64,000 nt of DNA from Candidatus Methylophosphatis haderslevensis (GCA_016711925.1 JADJSA010000002.1:372001-436000), one strand, 5' to 3'; shown: positions 34,687 through 45,967, counted from the first letter of the stretch. Notes: generated from the sequence alone by a model not told the origin. Translations and numbers: made by a program.

Positions 34687-35847
34687 TCACCAGGTATGGT
34701 TCAAACCGACGTTAAGCAGCGTCGTCTTGGCGCCCTGTTGCGGCACCCCTGCAGCCACGATACTGGTCCGGATTGTCGCGCCCGGCTTTGCGTCGACGTA
34801 GGCGAGCTGCGCGTAAAGCGTCGTGCGCTTGGAGAACGAATAGTCGTTGCTGATCACCCAGTTCTTCGTTTCGTCGTCGCGGTTGATCTTGTCCTTGTTG
34901 TTGTAGTACGCAATGGTCATCGAATTGCTCGGATGCCACTTCCAGTCCATACCGAGTCCGTAGGCGTCGACCTTCGAAACCTCGGTGCCGGTGACCGTTG
35001 AATAGTTCTTGGCGTTCAGATAGTTGAACTTGAAAGTGAAAGCATTGAACGGAACGGCAAACCCGAGACCGCCGTGCTTGACCAGCGGGTCGCCGGTCGA
35101 CTGGTCGAACATCTCTTCATACGAACCCGACACGGTGACCGGCCCGTTGTAGGTCGCGCCAAGCGCGTATACCGAGTTCTTCTTGAAGCTGCCGGGAACG
35201 CCACCCAGTGCGTACAGCACTCCCACGGTTACCGGCCCGAACGTGTTGCGATACTGGATCGCGTTGTTGAAGAAGATGCCGACATCGTTGTTCGTGTTTC
35301 TGTCGGTTGTGGTGCCGATGGTCGGCAGCAATTGATCATAGGCCCAAGCGTAGAGATTCGAGAACTGCTCCTTGAACGCGCGCGGCTCGGTACCGATATG
35401 GGCGAGCAGCGCCGGACCGTATTGCCGCCCGAGGGTGAGCGATCCCCAATTGCCGCTGAGGCCGACGTTCGCCTGACGCCGGAAGAGAATCACACCGTGA
35501 CCCGGCGCATCGCCAGTCGGGTGCAGTTCGCCGTTGTTGGTGTCGAAGTGCGACTCGAGATTGAAGAACGCCTTCAGACCGTTGCCCAGATCCTCGGTTC
35601 CACGAAATCCCCACACGCTCTGGCGCAAGCCGCTGGTTGCCATCTGCGTGTTGCTCTTGCCGTTGCCAGCCTTCGATTGCGAGAGCACGCCGATGTCGAT
35701 GATGCCGAACATCTGTACTGCGGCGTCCGACGCGTGCGCCACTCCCCAGGACATGGCCATGGCAATTGCCGTTGCGCCGACCACTCGCGCCTTGGTCCGG
35801 CCGTCGGCGACGCTTCGGCTGACGGCACCTTCAAGAGTTCTTTTCAT
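34687..35847 (-). CDS. Gram-negative general porin
   Basis: 386 residues from ATG 35847 (GTGGAGGAGCATA before it). After a signal peptide ending AHA, the mature protein begins VQMFGIIDIGVL and closes with NVGLNHTW, a C-terminal aromatic as in outer-membrane beta-barrels. Typical betaproteobacterial porin features include SVWGFRGTEDLGNGLKAFFNLE and ANVGLSGNWGSLTLGRQY. Expected to be a trimeric 16-strand pore. First gene of the porin-PQQ dehydrogenase-cytochrome operon (40 bp before the dehydrogenase), so it may let the alcohol substrate in. Confidence 0.92.
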   Translation of the reverse strand: MKRTLEGAVSRSVADGRTKARVVGATAIAMAMSWGVAHASDAAVQMFGIIDIGVLSQSKAGNGKSNTQMATSGLRQSVWGFRGTEDLGNGLKAFFNLESHFDTNNGELHPTGDAPGHGVILFRRQANVGLSGNWGSLTLGRQYGPALLAHIGTEPRAFKEQFSNLYAWAYDQLLPTIGTTTDRNTNNDVGIFFNNAIQYRNTFGPVTVGVLYALGGVPGSFKKNSVYALGATYNGPVTVSGSYEEMFDQSTGDPLVKHGGLGFAVPFNAFTFKFNYLNAKNYSTVTGTEVSKVDAYGLGMDWKWHPSNSMTIAYYNNKDKINRDDETKNWVISNDYSFSKRTTLYAQLAYVDAKPGATIRTSIVAAGVPQQGAKTTLLNVGLNHTW

Positions 35848-35948
35848 TATGCTCCTCCACTAAAGACGGTTGACAGGATTCCAGAATCAGCTGAATGCGA
35901 TTCATGCCGGAGTGTTTCGGCGCGAACGCGCGTTCGCAGCACGTGCAA

Positions 35949-35966
35949 ATGCACTGACCATGCCAA
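35949..35966 (-). promoter_or_regulatory. Sigma-54 (-24/-12) promoter of the porin-PQQ dehydrogenase-cytochrome operon
   Basis: Minus-strand TTGGCATGGTCAGTGCAT has GG and GC ten bases apart, fitting TGGCACG-N4-TTGCA closely. It lies ~100 bp before the porin start, in the 560-bp gap 35848-36408. Confidence 0.72.
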
Positions 35967-36063
35967 CACGCAACGCCACGCCTTTGCCCGCGATGCGCGT
36001 ATCAGGAAGACGATTGAGCGAGTGCGCATGCGACATCTGTTGCGTTACCGGTGGAGCGTTCGG

Positions 36064-36097
36064 CGACAGGTGTCGAAGCTGTCGCAGCTTTGCGCGA
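36064..36097. promoter_or_regulatory. AcoR-type activator sites of the porin operon
   Basis: TGTCGCA (36080-36086) and TGCGACA (36091-36097), 4 bp apart, are centred ~125 bp upstream of the promoter GG, the same distance as at acoX. A second palindrome CGACA-GG-TGTCG (36064-36075) adjoins it. Confidence 0.65.
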
Positions 36098-36200
36098 CAC
36101 TTCAATTGCTCTGCGCAGATCGGGCGACGCGACTGATTGCATTGGGAGCGTTCCCGAATGAACGACGCGGGCTCGGCGCTTCAGAGGGGGGAAGAAAAGC

Positions 36201-36222
36201 GGGCCCTGCGTCTGCAGGGCCC
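36201..36222 (-). terminator. Strong hairpin upstream of thiC
   Basis: GGGCCCTGC / GCAGGGCCC, a perfect 9-bp stem with a 4-base loop. On the minus strand it is followed by GCTTTTCTTCC, so it looks like a terminator facing left. No gene is known to run into it. Confidence 0.4.
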
Positions 36223-36286
36223 CAATGGAAGGAGACTCTGATACTTCCGGTGTCTCCTGAGCAGAGGAGGCCGGACAGCAATCGCT

Positions 36287-36357
36287 ATGCAACACGCGTG
36301 CCCGCACGAAGCGCGAGCGCCAGCAGCAATTCATTGCGGCAGGCACACGCGTTGCAT
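36287..36357 (+). promoter_or_regulatory. Large inverted repeat in the thiC leader
   Basis: ATGCAACACGCGTGCC (36287-36302) can pair with GGCACACGCGTTGCAT (36342-36357) with two mismatches. A smaller hairpin GCAAT-TC-ATTGC lies inside the 39-base loop. The element ends ~50 bp before thiC. No THI-box sequences (CTGAGA, ACCTGATC) are found in the gap. Its role is unknown; it may be an RNA leader. Confidence 0.45.
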
Positions 36358-36408
36358 TGATCCAGCGGGACCAGCCTCGCGTATGGCTGGAAATGCCGAG
36401 GGATACAC

Positions 36409-38326
<1,918 letters not shown>

Positions 38327-38412
38327 CGGCTGCAAGCCGCACCGGCTGGCGCTCTGCAGCCTGCCATGCCCAGGAGCGCCATTTCATGCGCCTCTCCGGG
38401 CAGGGGTGCCTG
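38327..38412. repeat. REPIN-like intergenic repeat, copy E
   Basis: Fills the gap between the convergent thiC and prmC genes. Left arm GGCTGCAAGCCGCA; right arm on the minus strand GCCCGGAGAGGCGCATGAAA followed by TGGCG, matching copies A and D. The flanking AGGAGCGCC matches copy A. May also act as terminator for both genes. Confidence 0.55.
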
Positions 38413-38415
38413 GAG

Positions 38416-39291
38416 TCATTGCGGGGCGCGGCTTTCAGGGCGGGGGGCTGTTTTCCGACCACGCTCCCGGTCTGCCAGTGCGCCTGTCGTCACCCGCTCG
38501 TTCCCGCCCAGATCCTGAACGGTTCTGACGGTATCGAAACCGGCATACTCCATGTGCATCCGCACCGCCGCGCCCTGGTTCCACCCATGCTCGACAAACA
38601 GCTTGCCGCGCGGACATAGGTGCACCGGTGCGCCGCGGATGATGGTTTGCAGATCGCCGTCGCCGGTCGGGCCGTTGCCGACGAGCGCGCCGGGCGGCTC
38701 GAATCGCAAATCGCCCCGTTCGAGATGCGGATCGAGCGGCGCGACATACGGCGGGTTCGCAACGATGAGATCGAAGCGTTGGCTGCCGAGAGCCGCATAC
38801 CAGTCGGATTCGATGAATCGCACGCGAGCGCCAAGCACACCGGCATTGTCGTGCGCGACCGCGAGCGCGGTGGGCGAAAGGTCTGTGGCAATGACATCTG
38901 CACGTGGTAGCTGCAGTGCCAGCGTGATCGCCAGTATGCCGCTGCCGGTGCCGAGATCGAGAATTCGCGGTGCCGTTGCGAGATCGGATTCAGCGAGCGC
39001 CAGATCGACCAGCAGTTCCGTCTCGGGCCGCGGGATCAGCACATCCGGCGTGATTGTAAAGCGCCGCCCGTAAAACTCGCGCCAGCCGATCAGGTAGGCG
39101 ACCGGTTCGCCGGCGCTGCGCCGCGCCACCAACGACTGGAACGATTGCCAGGCTTGCGGTTCGAGTTCGCGTTCGGGGAACGCGACCTGCTGCGCGTGGG
39201 CGAGGCCGGCGACATGCTGCAACAACACGCGCGCATCGACCGCGCCGATCCGCTCGCCGCCGAACCGCAAGGCATGGCGGATCGATGACAT
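38416..39291 (-). CDS. prmC: Peptide chain release factor N5-glutamine methyltransferase
   Basis: 291 residues from ATG 39291. Methylates the Gln of the GGQ motif in release factors. SAM site ILDLGTGSGILAI, then the signature LIVANPPYV (NPPY, which holds the substrate Gln) and IPRPETELLVD. N-terminal helical domain for release-factor recognition precedes it. It follows prfA by 7 bp, the usual hemA-prfA-prmC order. Confidence 0.95.
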   Translation of the reverse strand: MSSIRHALRFGGERIGAVDARVLLQHVAGLAHAQQVAFPERELEPQAWQSFQSLVARRSAGEPVAYLIGWREFYGRRFTITPDVLIPRPETELLVDLALAESDLATAPRILDLGTGSGILAITLALQLPRADVIATDLSPTALAVAHDNAGVLGARVRFIESDWYAALGSQRFDLIVANPPYVAPLDPHLERGDLRFEPPGALVGNGPTGDGDLQTIIRGAPVHLCPRGKLFVEHGWNQGAAVRMHMEYAGFDTVRTVQDLGGNERVTTGALADRERGRKTAPRPESRAPQ

Positions 39292-39298
39292 CGGCCTT

Positions 39299-40384
39299 TC
39301 AGGCCGATTCGCCGGCCAGCGCGGCAAGCAGTTCGGCCTGGTGTTCCGCTGCCAGCGCGGCAAGGATCTCGACCATGTCGCCGTCCATGATCGAATCGAT
39401 CTTGTAGAGCGTCAGATTGATGCGGTGATCGGTAACGCGCCCCTGGGGAAAGTTGTAGGTGCGAATGCGCTCGGAACGATCGCCCGATCCGATCAGGCTC
39501 TTGCGCTCGGAAGCGATCTTCGCCGCCTGTTCATCCACCTGCGCCGCCTTGATGCGCGCGGCCAGCACGCTCATCGCCTGCGCCTTGTTGCGGTGCTGCG
39601 ATCGATCGTCCTGGCACTCGACGACGATGCCCGTCGGAAGATGCGTAATGCGTACCGCGGAATCGGTCTTGTTGATGTGCTGGCCGCCGGCGCCGCTGGC
39701 GCGGAAGGTGTCGATGCGCAGGTCGGCAGGATTGATCGACACGTCGCTGACTTCGTCCACCTCGGGCAGAACGGCGACCGTGCATGCCGATGTATGGATG
39801 CGCCCCTGCGTTTCGGTCGCCGGCACGCGCTGCACGCGGTGGCCGCCGGACTCGAACTTGAGCTTCGAATAGGCACCCTGACCGCTCAGCTTGACGATCA
39901 CTTCCTTGTAGCCGCCGAGGTCGGATTCGCTGGCCGAGATCATCTCGACCTTCCAGCGCTGGCGTTCGGCGTAGCGGGTGTACATCCGCAGCAAGTCCGC
40001 GGCAAACAGCGCCGATTCGTCGCCACCGGTTCCCGCGCGAATCTCCAGGAACAGGTTGCGTTCGTCATTGGGATCCTTCGGCAGCAGGGCGCGCTGCAAG
40101 TCGTCCTCCAGGCGTTCGATGGCGGCCTTGCAGGCTACGATCTCCTCCGCCGCAAGTTCCTTCATCTCGGGGTCGGCGAGCATCGCCTGCGCCGCATCGA
40201 GTTCGCGCTGCGCGCCGCGCCAGGCGTGGTAGAGCGCGACCACTGGCGCAATCTCCGCATGCTCGCGCGTGAGCTTGCGATATGCATCCATGTCACGGGT
40301 CGATTCCTCGTGCCCGAGGGTGGCATCCAGTTCGTCGAGCCGCTGGGCGAGTCGTTCGAGCTTGTCGCTGATCGAAGGTTTCAT
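39299..40384 (-). CDS. prfA: Peptide chain release factor 1
   Basis: 361 residues from ATG 40384. Reads UAA and UAG and triggers release at the ribosome. The GGQ motif (ASGAGGQHINKTDSAVRITH) is intact, as is LEIRAGTGGDESALFA before it. The PxT stop-codon reading element is near REPATETQG (RVPATETQGRIH). Cotranscribed with hemA (71 bp upstream) and prmC. Confidence 0.97.
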   Translation of the reverse strand: MKPSISDKLERLAQRLDELDATLGHEESTRDMDAYRKLTREHAEIAPVVALYHAWRGAQRELDAAQAMLADPEMKELAAEEIVACKAAIERLEDDLQRALLPKDPNDERNLFLEIRAGTGGDESALFAADLLRMYTRYAERQRWKVEMISASESDLGGYKEVIVKLSGQGAYSKLKFESGGHRVQRVPATETQGRIHTSACTVAVLPEVDEVSDVSINPADLRIDTFRASGAGGQHINKTDSAVRITHLPTGIVVECQDDRSQHRNKAQAMSVLAARIKAAQVDEQAAKIASERKSLIGSGDRSERIRTYNFPQGRVTDHRINLTLYKIDSIMDGDMVEILAALAAEHQAELLAALAGESA

Positions 40385-40455
40385 TCGGGATTGGCAAGCG
40401 TGCGGCGGCCAGGCGCACGTCACGGGCAATGGCCCGGCGCGCGCCACGGCAGGCG

Positions 40456-41721
40456 CTACTCGTGCGAGTTGTCCTGGGCGTTGAAGTGGAACAGGCGGCC
40501 GAGCAGCGACGCGAGATCGTTGCGCGCTTCGCCTTCGGCGGAACTGAGCAAGTGCGTCGGGCCGTGCATGAACTTGTTGGTCAGACCGTGCGACAGCGCC
40601 TCGATCACGCGCTGCGGGTCTTCGCCGCGCGCCAGGTGCCTGACCGCTCGTTCCACCTCGTGCCGGCGCATGCGTTCGGCATTGTCGCGGAGGGCGCGGA
40701 TGGTCGGCACCGCATCGCGCGATTCAATCCAGTGGAGAAAGTGATCGACCCGCGTGTCGATGATCTGCTCCGCCTCGACCACCGCGGCCTGGCGCGATTG
40801 CAGACCCGATTCGACGATTTGCGCCAGATCATCGAGCGAGTACAGAAAGACGTCATCGAGTTCGGCAACCTCGGCCTCGACATCGCGCGGCACGGCCAGA
40901 TCCACCATCACCATCGGCCGCCGCCGCCGCGCGCGGATCGCACGCTCGACCATGCCGAGGCCGATGATCGGCAACGGGCTCGCCGTGCAGGCAACGACAA
41001 TGTCGTAACTCGGCAACAGCCCTGCGACTTCGTCGAGCTTGATCGCGTCGCCGCCGATCCGCTGCGCAAGCACGCGGCCGCGCTCCAAGGTGCGGTTGGC
41101 GACGGTGATCTGCTTCGGCTTGCCGGCGGCGAAATGCGCGGCCAGAAGTTCGATCATCTCGCCGGCACCGATGAGCAGCACGCGCTGATCGGAGATGCGC
41201 TCGAAAATGCGTTCCGTCAGATGCACGGCCGCAGCGGCCATCGACACGATGTTGGCACCGATGGCGGTGCTCGAACGCACTTCCTTGGCAACCGCGAAGG
41301 TTCTCTGGAACAACTTGTGCAGCAACGCGCCGAGGGTGCCCGCCTCTTCCGCAGCACGCGCGGCCTGCTTCATCTGGCCGAGGATCTGCGGCTCACCGAG
41401 CACCATCGAATCGAGACCGCTGGCCACACGAAACATGTGGCGCACCGCATCGCGCTGCGGCAGCGTGTATAGATGCGGTGAGATGCTTTGCAGCGGCAGG
41501 CGGTGGTATTCGGCCAGCCAGTCGGCGGCGGCCTGCGGATCGTTGGTCGCGCAGTAGAGTTCGGTGCGGTTGCAGGTGGAAAGGATCGCAGCTTCGCCGA
41601 CCGGGCGCCCACTGACGAGTTGATTCAGGGCCTCATTGACGCGCTCAGGCTGGAACACCACCTGCTCGCGAACTGCAAGCGGTGCAGTGTGGTGATTGAT
41701 GCCGAGAGCGAAGAGGCGCAT
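40456..41721 (-). CDS. hemA: Glutamyl-tRNA reductase
   Basis: 421 residues from ATG 41721 (MRLFALGINHHTAPL). Reduces glutamyl-tRNA to glutamate-1-semialdehyde, the first step of haem synthesis in this group. The catalytic Cys is in ILSTCNRTELY; the NADPH-binding turn is VLLIGAGEMIELLA; the SVDHALR-like dimerisation helix follows. The frame is open further upstream through the tRNA-Phe, but that extension is not coding. Heads the hemA-prfA-prmC operon. Confidence 0.97.
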   Translation of the reverse strand: MRLFALGINHHTAPLAVREQVVFQPERVNEALNQLVSGRPVGEAAILSTCNRTELYCATNDPQAAADWLAEYHRLPLQSISPHLYTLPQRDAVRHMFRVASGLDSMVLGEPQILGQMKQAARAAEEAGTLGALLHKLFQRTFAVAKEVRSSTAIGANIVSMAAAAVHLTERIFERISDQRVLLIGAGEMIELLAAHFAAGKPKQITVANRTLERGRVLAQRIGGDAIKLDEVAGLLPSYDIVVACTASPLPIIGLGMVERAIRARRRRPMVMVDLAVPRDVEAEVAELDDVFLYSLDDLAQIVESGLQSRQAAVVEAEQIIDTRVDHFLHWIESRDAVPTIRALRDNAERMRRHEVERAVRHLARGEDPQRVIEALSHGLTNKFMHGPTHLLSSAEGEARNDLASLLGRLFHFNAQDNSHE

Positions 41722-41852
41722 GCGTGCTCGCAAACCAACCGGGGGAATCGACCGTTGCGAATAAAGGCAGACAACGTATCGGGCCATTATAGCCCGCACC
41801 GACCAAACACCGGACCGGAGGATCGCGGTGCGCCTGAACGTGGACGCCGCGA

Positions 41853-41928
<76 letters not shown>

Positions 41929-42083
41929 ATTGTGAAGAGCCGCGGATTATAGCGGGGCAGGCGGCAGGCGTAAAGTACGACATGCCGTTCGGGCGCCCTC
42001 CGAACCAGGGTGAGCGCGGCGAAATAGGCTGCGGACGCCGCGGTCGGGACGATGCCGCGAGTTCCGCCGCGGTTGCAGGCGAT

Positions 42084-43535
42084 TCAAAGGCCGAGAAGGT
42101 CGAGGCGGAACTTCTGCCCGACCAGACGGCGCAATCGGACGACAACCTGCAGGCTCTCGGCGAGGATCTCCTGATCGATGTGAGTGAGATCGTCCGGCCG
42201 CAGGCGATTGGTTGCCGGCATGCCGCAGTCGATTGCGGCGAGGCCGCACTCGGCCCGCACGGTGCACATGAAGCGAAAGGCCTCGACGACTTCGCGCGCG
42301 AAGCGCTCGTCGATCGTGCGCAAATCCACCAGGGCCTCGATGCGATTCAGCGTCGGCGTGGTCGTCAGTTTGTTTTGCAGGGCCAGGGCGCGAATCCCGT
42401 GCACAATCGGAAACACGCCGCCCTTCTTGATGTCCAGGGTGCCGGCCAACTCCCCTGAGCGATCGAGTCGAAGGCGGGAGAACATGCCGATCGGAACCGG
42501 AAAGGCATTGATGGCACTGGCAAACCGGGCACAGAAGGCGTCGCTGCTGGCGGCCTCCTCGAACACCGCCGCCTTGACGTCGCTGAGCAAATGCTCGTCG
42601 CCGGCCACAGCCTCGGCATCGAAGAAGATGGCGAGGTTCATCACGTCGTCGTTGCTGCTGGAGGCGATCCACTGCGACAGGCGCGCACGAAATGCCGATT
42701 GCGTGAGCACCCAGGATGGATTGCTGATCATGATTTCGCCCGGGCAGCGCGGGTACCCGATATCGATCAGCGCGCCGGTGATCGCGCAGCATGCCGGCAT
42801 GATCGATTCGACATCGAGCCCGTCACGCACGATCAGCGCGTTGTCCTGATCGGTCGGCAGTATTTGTTCGCTGCGTCCTTCGCTGCCCATGACGATGAAA
42901 CAGGCGTCCTGCTGGAGTTTATTGGGCACCAGCATTTCGAACAGGCGGCGGAAGATCGCCCGATGAACATCGCTTGCCAGTCGACCGATGCGGTCGGACT
43001 TCATGCCGTTTCGCAGCAACGCGCCGATCAACCGCAGCACGGCATCGGCCGCCGGCTTGAGGTCGGTCGGCTGCTCTGCCCGGGCGACCAACTCGAGTAT
43101 CGCGCTGGAATGGGTCGCCAGATAGGCGAGGACATCGGCCTGCTCGATCGCGGCAAAAATCCTGCCGTGGTCGGTGACCAGCAGGTATTCAACGCCGGGC
43201 CGCTGCATCTGGATCAATGCATCGAGCAGCATCGCGCCGGAGTCGATGGTCACCAGAGGATGGTGAGCGGCCCGCACGACCGGCGCATCCGGCGGAACCG
43301 CGTCAAGGGCAAGGGCGTCGCGCAGGCTCGCATCGGTGACGAGCGCGCTGTCGGCGCCGGCCTCGATCAGCAGGCAGCCAACCCGTTGCTCGCGCATCGC
43401 TCGTGCAGCGTCGCGCAGCGTGGCATCTGCCTGGATGCGAACCGGTTCTCGCAGCGCGACATCGCGGACACGGGCTGTCATCAGTGTCTGCGCCTCGACC
43501 CCCGATTCGTGCCAATCTCCGCCGGGCTGGTTCAT
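42084..43535 (-). CDS. CBS-domain and DUF294 nucleotidyltransferase-like signalling protein
   Basis: 483 residues from ATG 43535. A pair of CBS domains (about 15-140) precedes a DUF294-type nucleotidyltransferase domain with FIVMGSEGRSEQILPTDQDNALIV (G-S-x-R-x-E..TDQDxA, the nucleotidyltransferase core), then a helical DUF294_C domain. Proteins of this kind often adjoin yjcH-actP and are thought to tune acetate uptake, as here, where the two units diverge over a 300-bp gap. By family the GS-x(n)-D motif resembles GlnD-like transferases. Activity unproven. Confidence 0.85.
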   Translation of the reverse strand: MNQPGGDWHESGVEAQTLMTARVRDVALREPVRIQADATLRDAARAMREQRVGCLLIEAGADSALVTDASLRDALALDAVPPDAPVVRAAHHPLVTIDSGAMLLDALIQMQRPGVEYLLVTDHGRIFAAIEQADVLAYLATHSSAILELVARAEQPTDLKPAADAVLRLIGALLRNGMKSDRIGRLASDVHRAIFRRLFEMLVPNKLQQDACFIVMGSEGRSEQILPTDQDNALIVRDGLDVESIMPACCAITGALIDIGYPRCPGEIMISNPSWVLTQSAFRARLSQWIASSSNDDVMNLAIFFDAEAVAGDEHLLSDVKAAVFEEAASSDAFCARFASAINAFPVPIGMFSRLRLDRSGELAGTLDIKKGGVFPIVHGIRALALQNKLTTTPTLNRIEALVDLRTIDERFAREVVEAFRFMCTVRAECGLAAIDCGMPATNRLRPDDLTHIDQEILAESLQVVVRLRRLVGQKFRLDLLGL

Positions 43536-43838
43536 CGTTGATGCGCGTCCGAGAAAGAGGAGTGAAGGTGCCGGTAGCACTCAACCACTGCGCGGATTAT
43601 ACGTCTCAGCCGCGGTGCATACTGCAAGGCAGCGGGAATGCAGGCTGCCGTGGTTTTCGCCCCTTTGGAGTAAGATTGCGCTGCGGCCAAATTGCCGGGC
43701 GGTCCGCCGGGGGTCAGCATTGCGGGGGAATTTGCGCCCGTCGATGTAAGGTGCCCGTAAGTAGCGACAGCTAACTTGGCATGCGCAGCATGCAGAAACG
43801 TGCGGCTCGATCGATTCGGACTTTGGAGGAGAAAAAAG
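43536..43838. other. Divergent promoter gap between DUF294 gene and yjcH-actP
   Basis: About 300 bp without a gene. Holds a nested palindrome GCATGC-GCA-GCATGC (43778-43793) and a GC-rich run. No clear -24/-12 site for actP was found, in contrast to the aco region. Confidence 0.3.
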
Positions 43839-44150
43839 ATGCAAGGGGACATGGACACAAGACTTCGGGACAACCCGAAATTTCAGAAACTGGTGAGCAC
43901 CCGCAACACGTACTCGTATTTGATGACGCTCGCCATGATGGTTGTATATTTCGGGTACATCCTCCTGGTGGCTTTCAACAAGGAGTTCCTGGCGCAGAAA
44001 CTGGGCGCTGGTTTGGTGACGAGCGTCGGTATACCGATGGGTGTGGGCGTACTGCTGTTTACCATCATCATCACCGGCATCTATGTTCGCCGCTCTAACA
44101 CCGAGTTCGACTCGCTGAAAGAAGATCTCATCAAGGAGGCAAACAAATAA
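43839..44150 (+). CDS. yjcH: DUF485 membrane protein (YjcH-like) of acetate uptake
   Basis: 103 residues from ATG 43839 (GGAGG 43825-43829). Two membrane helices (about 28-48 and 60-82) with the characteristic N-terminus NPKFQKLVSTRN and an acidic-basic tail. YjcH accompanies ActP and is thought to assist it. Its stop overlaps the actP start by one base (TAATG). Confidence 0.9.
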   Translation: MQGDMDTRLRDNPKFQKLVSTRNTYSYLMTLAMMVVYFGYILLVAFNKEFLAQKLGAGLVTSVGIPMGVGVLLFTIIITGIYVRRSNTEFDSLKEDLIKEANK

Positions 44151-45865
44151 TGGTCAAAAACATTCTCTTCGGCTTGGCTGCGTTGCTGGCGGCGTCGGTG
44201 GCGATTGCCGCCGGTTCCGACCTGGGCCAGACCACCAAGCAGGCCACCAACTGGACGGCGATCGCGATGTTCGCCATTTTCGTCACGATCACACTGTTCA
44301 TTACCAAGTGGGCAGCGTCGAAGACCAAGACGGCGGCCGACTTCTACACCGCCGGCGGCGGCATCACCGGCTTCCAGAACGGGCTGGCAATCGCCGGCGA
44401 CTATATGTCGGCAGCGTCGTTTCTGGGGATTTCGGGCCTGGTGTTCGCCAACGGCTTCGACGGCCTGATCTTCTCGATCGGCTGGCTGGTCGGCTGGCCG
44501 GTCATCACCTTCCTGATGGCAGAGCGCCTGCGCAATCTCGGCAAGTTCACCTTCGCCGACGTCGCCGGTTATCGCTTCGATGCGGTGCCGATCCGCTCGT
44601 TCGCGGCGCTCGGTTCGCTGGTCGTGGTGGCGTTCTACATGATCGCGCAGATGGTCGGCGCCGGTCAGCTGATCAAGGTGCTGTTCGGCCTTGATTACAA
44701 CGTGGCGGTTGTGCTGGTCGGCACGCTGATGATGATGTACGTGCTGTTCGGCGGTATGACGGCGACAACTTGGGTGCAGATCATCAAGGCGGTCATGCTG
44801 CTGGTCGGCGCGACCTTCATGGCGCTCGCGGTGCTGTGGCAGTTCAGCTTCAGTCCGGAAGCCCTGTTTGCCAAGGCGGTCGAGGTGCACAGCAAACATG
44901 ACGCTATCATGGGGCCGGGCGCGCTTATCAAGGATCCGATCTCGGCGATCTCGGTCGGCATGGCGCTGATGTTCGGTACGGCGGGCCTGCCGCATATCCT
45001 GATGCGCTTCTTCACCGTGCCCAACGCCAAGGAAGCCCGCAAGTCAGTTGCCTGGGCGACCACTTGGATCGGCTACTTCTATATCCTGACCTTCATCATC
45101 GGCTTTGGCGCCATCGTGATGCTGATCCAGGATCCGGCGGCCTATTACGTGCCGAAGATGGTTGATGGCGTACAAGCCGTCGGCGCTGACGGGAAGCTGG
45201 TCTGGGATGGGCTCAAGGGCGGCGGCAACATGGCGGCTATCCATCTTTCGAATGCGGTCGGCGGCAACATCTTCCTCGGCTTCATCTCGGCGGTGGCCTT
45301 CGCAACGATTCTCGCGGTGGTCTCGGGTCTGACGCTGGCCGGCGCCTCGGCTGTCTCGCATGACCTGTACGCCACGGTATTCAAGAAAGGCAAGGCTGAT
45401 TCGGCGCACGAACTGCGTGTCTCCAAGATCACCACGGTTTTCCTGGGCGTGCTGGCGGTGGTGTTGGGTATCGCGTTCCAGAAGGAAAACGTCGCCTTCA
45501 TGGTGATGCTGGCCTTCGCGGTCGCATGTTCGGCCAATTTCCCGGTGCTGTTCATGTCGGTGCTGTGGAAGGATTGCACCACCAAGGGTGCGGTTGCCGG
45601 TGGTTTGGTCGGCCTGATCAGTTCGCTGGCGCTGACCGTGCTCTCTCCCGCAGTGTGGGAAGCGGTCATGCTCCACCCGAAGGGCAGCGCGCCGTTCCCG
45701 TACTCCTCGCCCGCAATCTTCTCGATGACGGCAGCATTCGTCGTGATCTGGCTGGTCTCGCTGATGGACCGCAGCGCGCAGGCGGCAAAGGAGCGTGCGG
45801 CGTTCCCGGCACAGTTCGTCAGATCGGAAACTGGCGTGGGCGCCTCCAGCGCCTCCGGCCACTAG
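44150..45865 (+). CDS. actP: Cation/acetate symporter ActP
   Basis: 571 residues, the size of E. coli ActP (549). A sodium:solute symporter with ~13 helices. Signature segments include ADFYTAGGGITGFQNGLAIAGDYMSAASFLGISGL and RMFF-like ILMRFFTVPNAKEARKSV. It imports acetate (and short carboxylates) with a cation. An AAGGAGG ribosome site inside the yjcH tail couples the pair. A rho-independent terminator follows. Acetate from acetoin cleavage would be recaptured by this system. Confidence 0.95.
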   Translation: MVKNILFGLAALLAASVAIAAGSDLGQTTKQATNWTAIAMFAIFVTITLFITKWAASKTKTAADFYTAGGGITGFQNGLAIAGDYMSAASFLGISGLVFANGFDGLIFSIGWLVGWPVITFLMAERLRNLGKFTFADVAGYRFDAVPIRSFAALGSLVVVAFYMIAQMVGAGQLIKVLFGLDYNVAVVLVGTLMMMYVLFGGMTATTWVQIIKAVMLLVGATFMALAVLWQFSFSPEALFAKAVEVHSKHDAIMGPGALIKDPISAISVGMALMFGTAGLPHILMRFFTVPNAKEARKSVAWATTWIGYFYILTFIIGFGAIVMLIQDPAAYYVPKMVDGVQAVGADGKLVWDGLKGGGNMAAIHLSNAVGGNIFLGFISAVAFATILAVVSGLTLAGASAVSHDLYATVFKKGKADSAHELRVSKITTVFLGVLAVVLGIAFQKENVAFMVMLAFAVACSANFPVLFMSVLWKDCTTKGAVAGGLVGLISSLALTVLSPAVWEAVMLHPKGSAPFPYSSPAIFSMTAAFVVIWLVSLMDRSAQAAKERAAFPAQFVRSETGVGASSASGH

Positions 45866-45931
45866 GCGTTAGCCTGTCACGCGAATCCGGGCGCAACCTC
45901 GGCTTCGCGGTTATCGGCGGAGTGTCAACCG

Positions 45932-45967
45932 ACCCCGGCCGCCGCGAGGCAGCCGGGGTTGTTTTTT
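45932..45967 (+). terminator. Rho-independent terminator of yjcH-actP
   Basis: ACCCCGGC / GCCGGGGT stem (45932-45939 with 45952-45959), loop of 12, followed by TTGTTTTTT. The next gene lies in the opposite direction. Confidence 0.85.

Noticed and set aside
35848..36408. TPP riboswitch expected before thiC
   Set aside because: I looked for CTGAGA and ACCTGATC-type THI-box words and found none on the plus strand.
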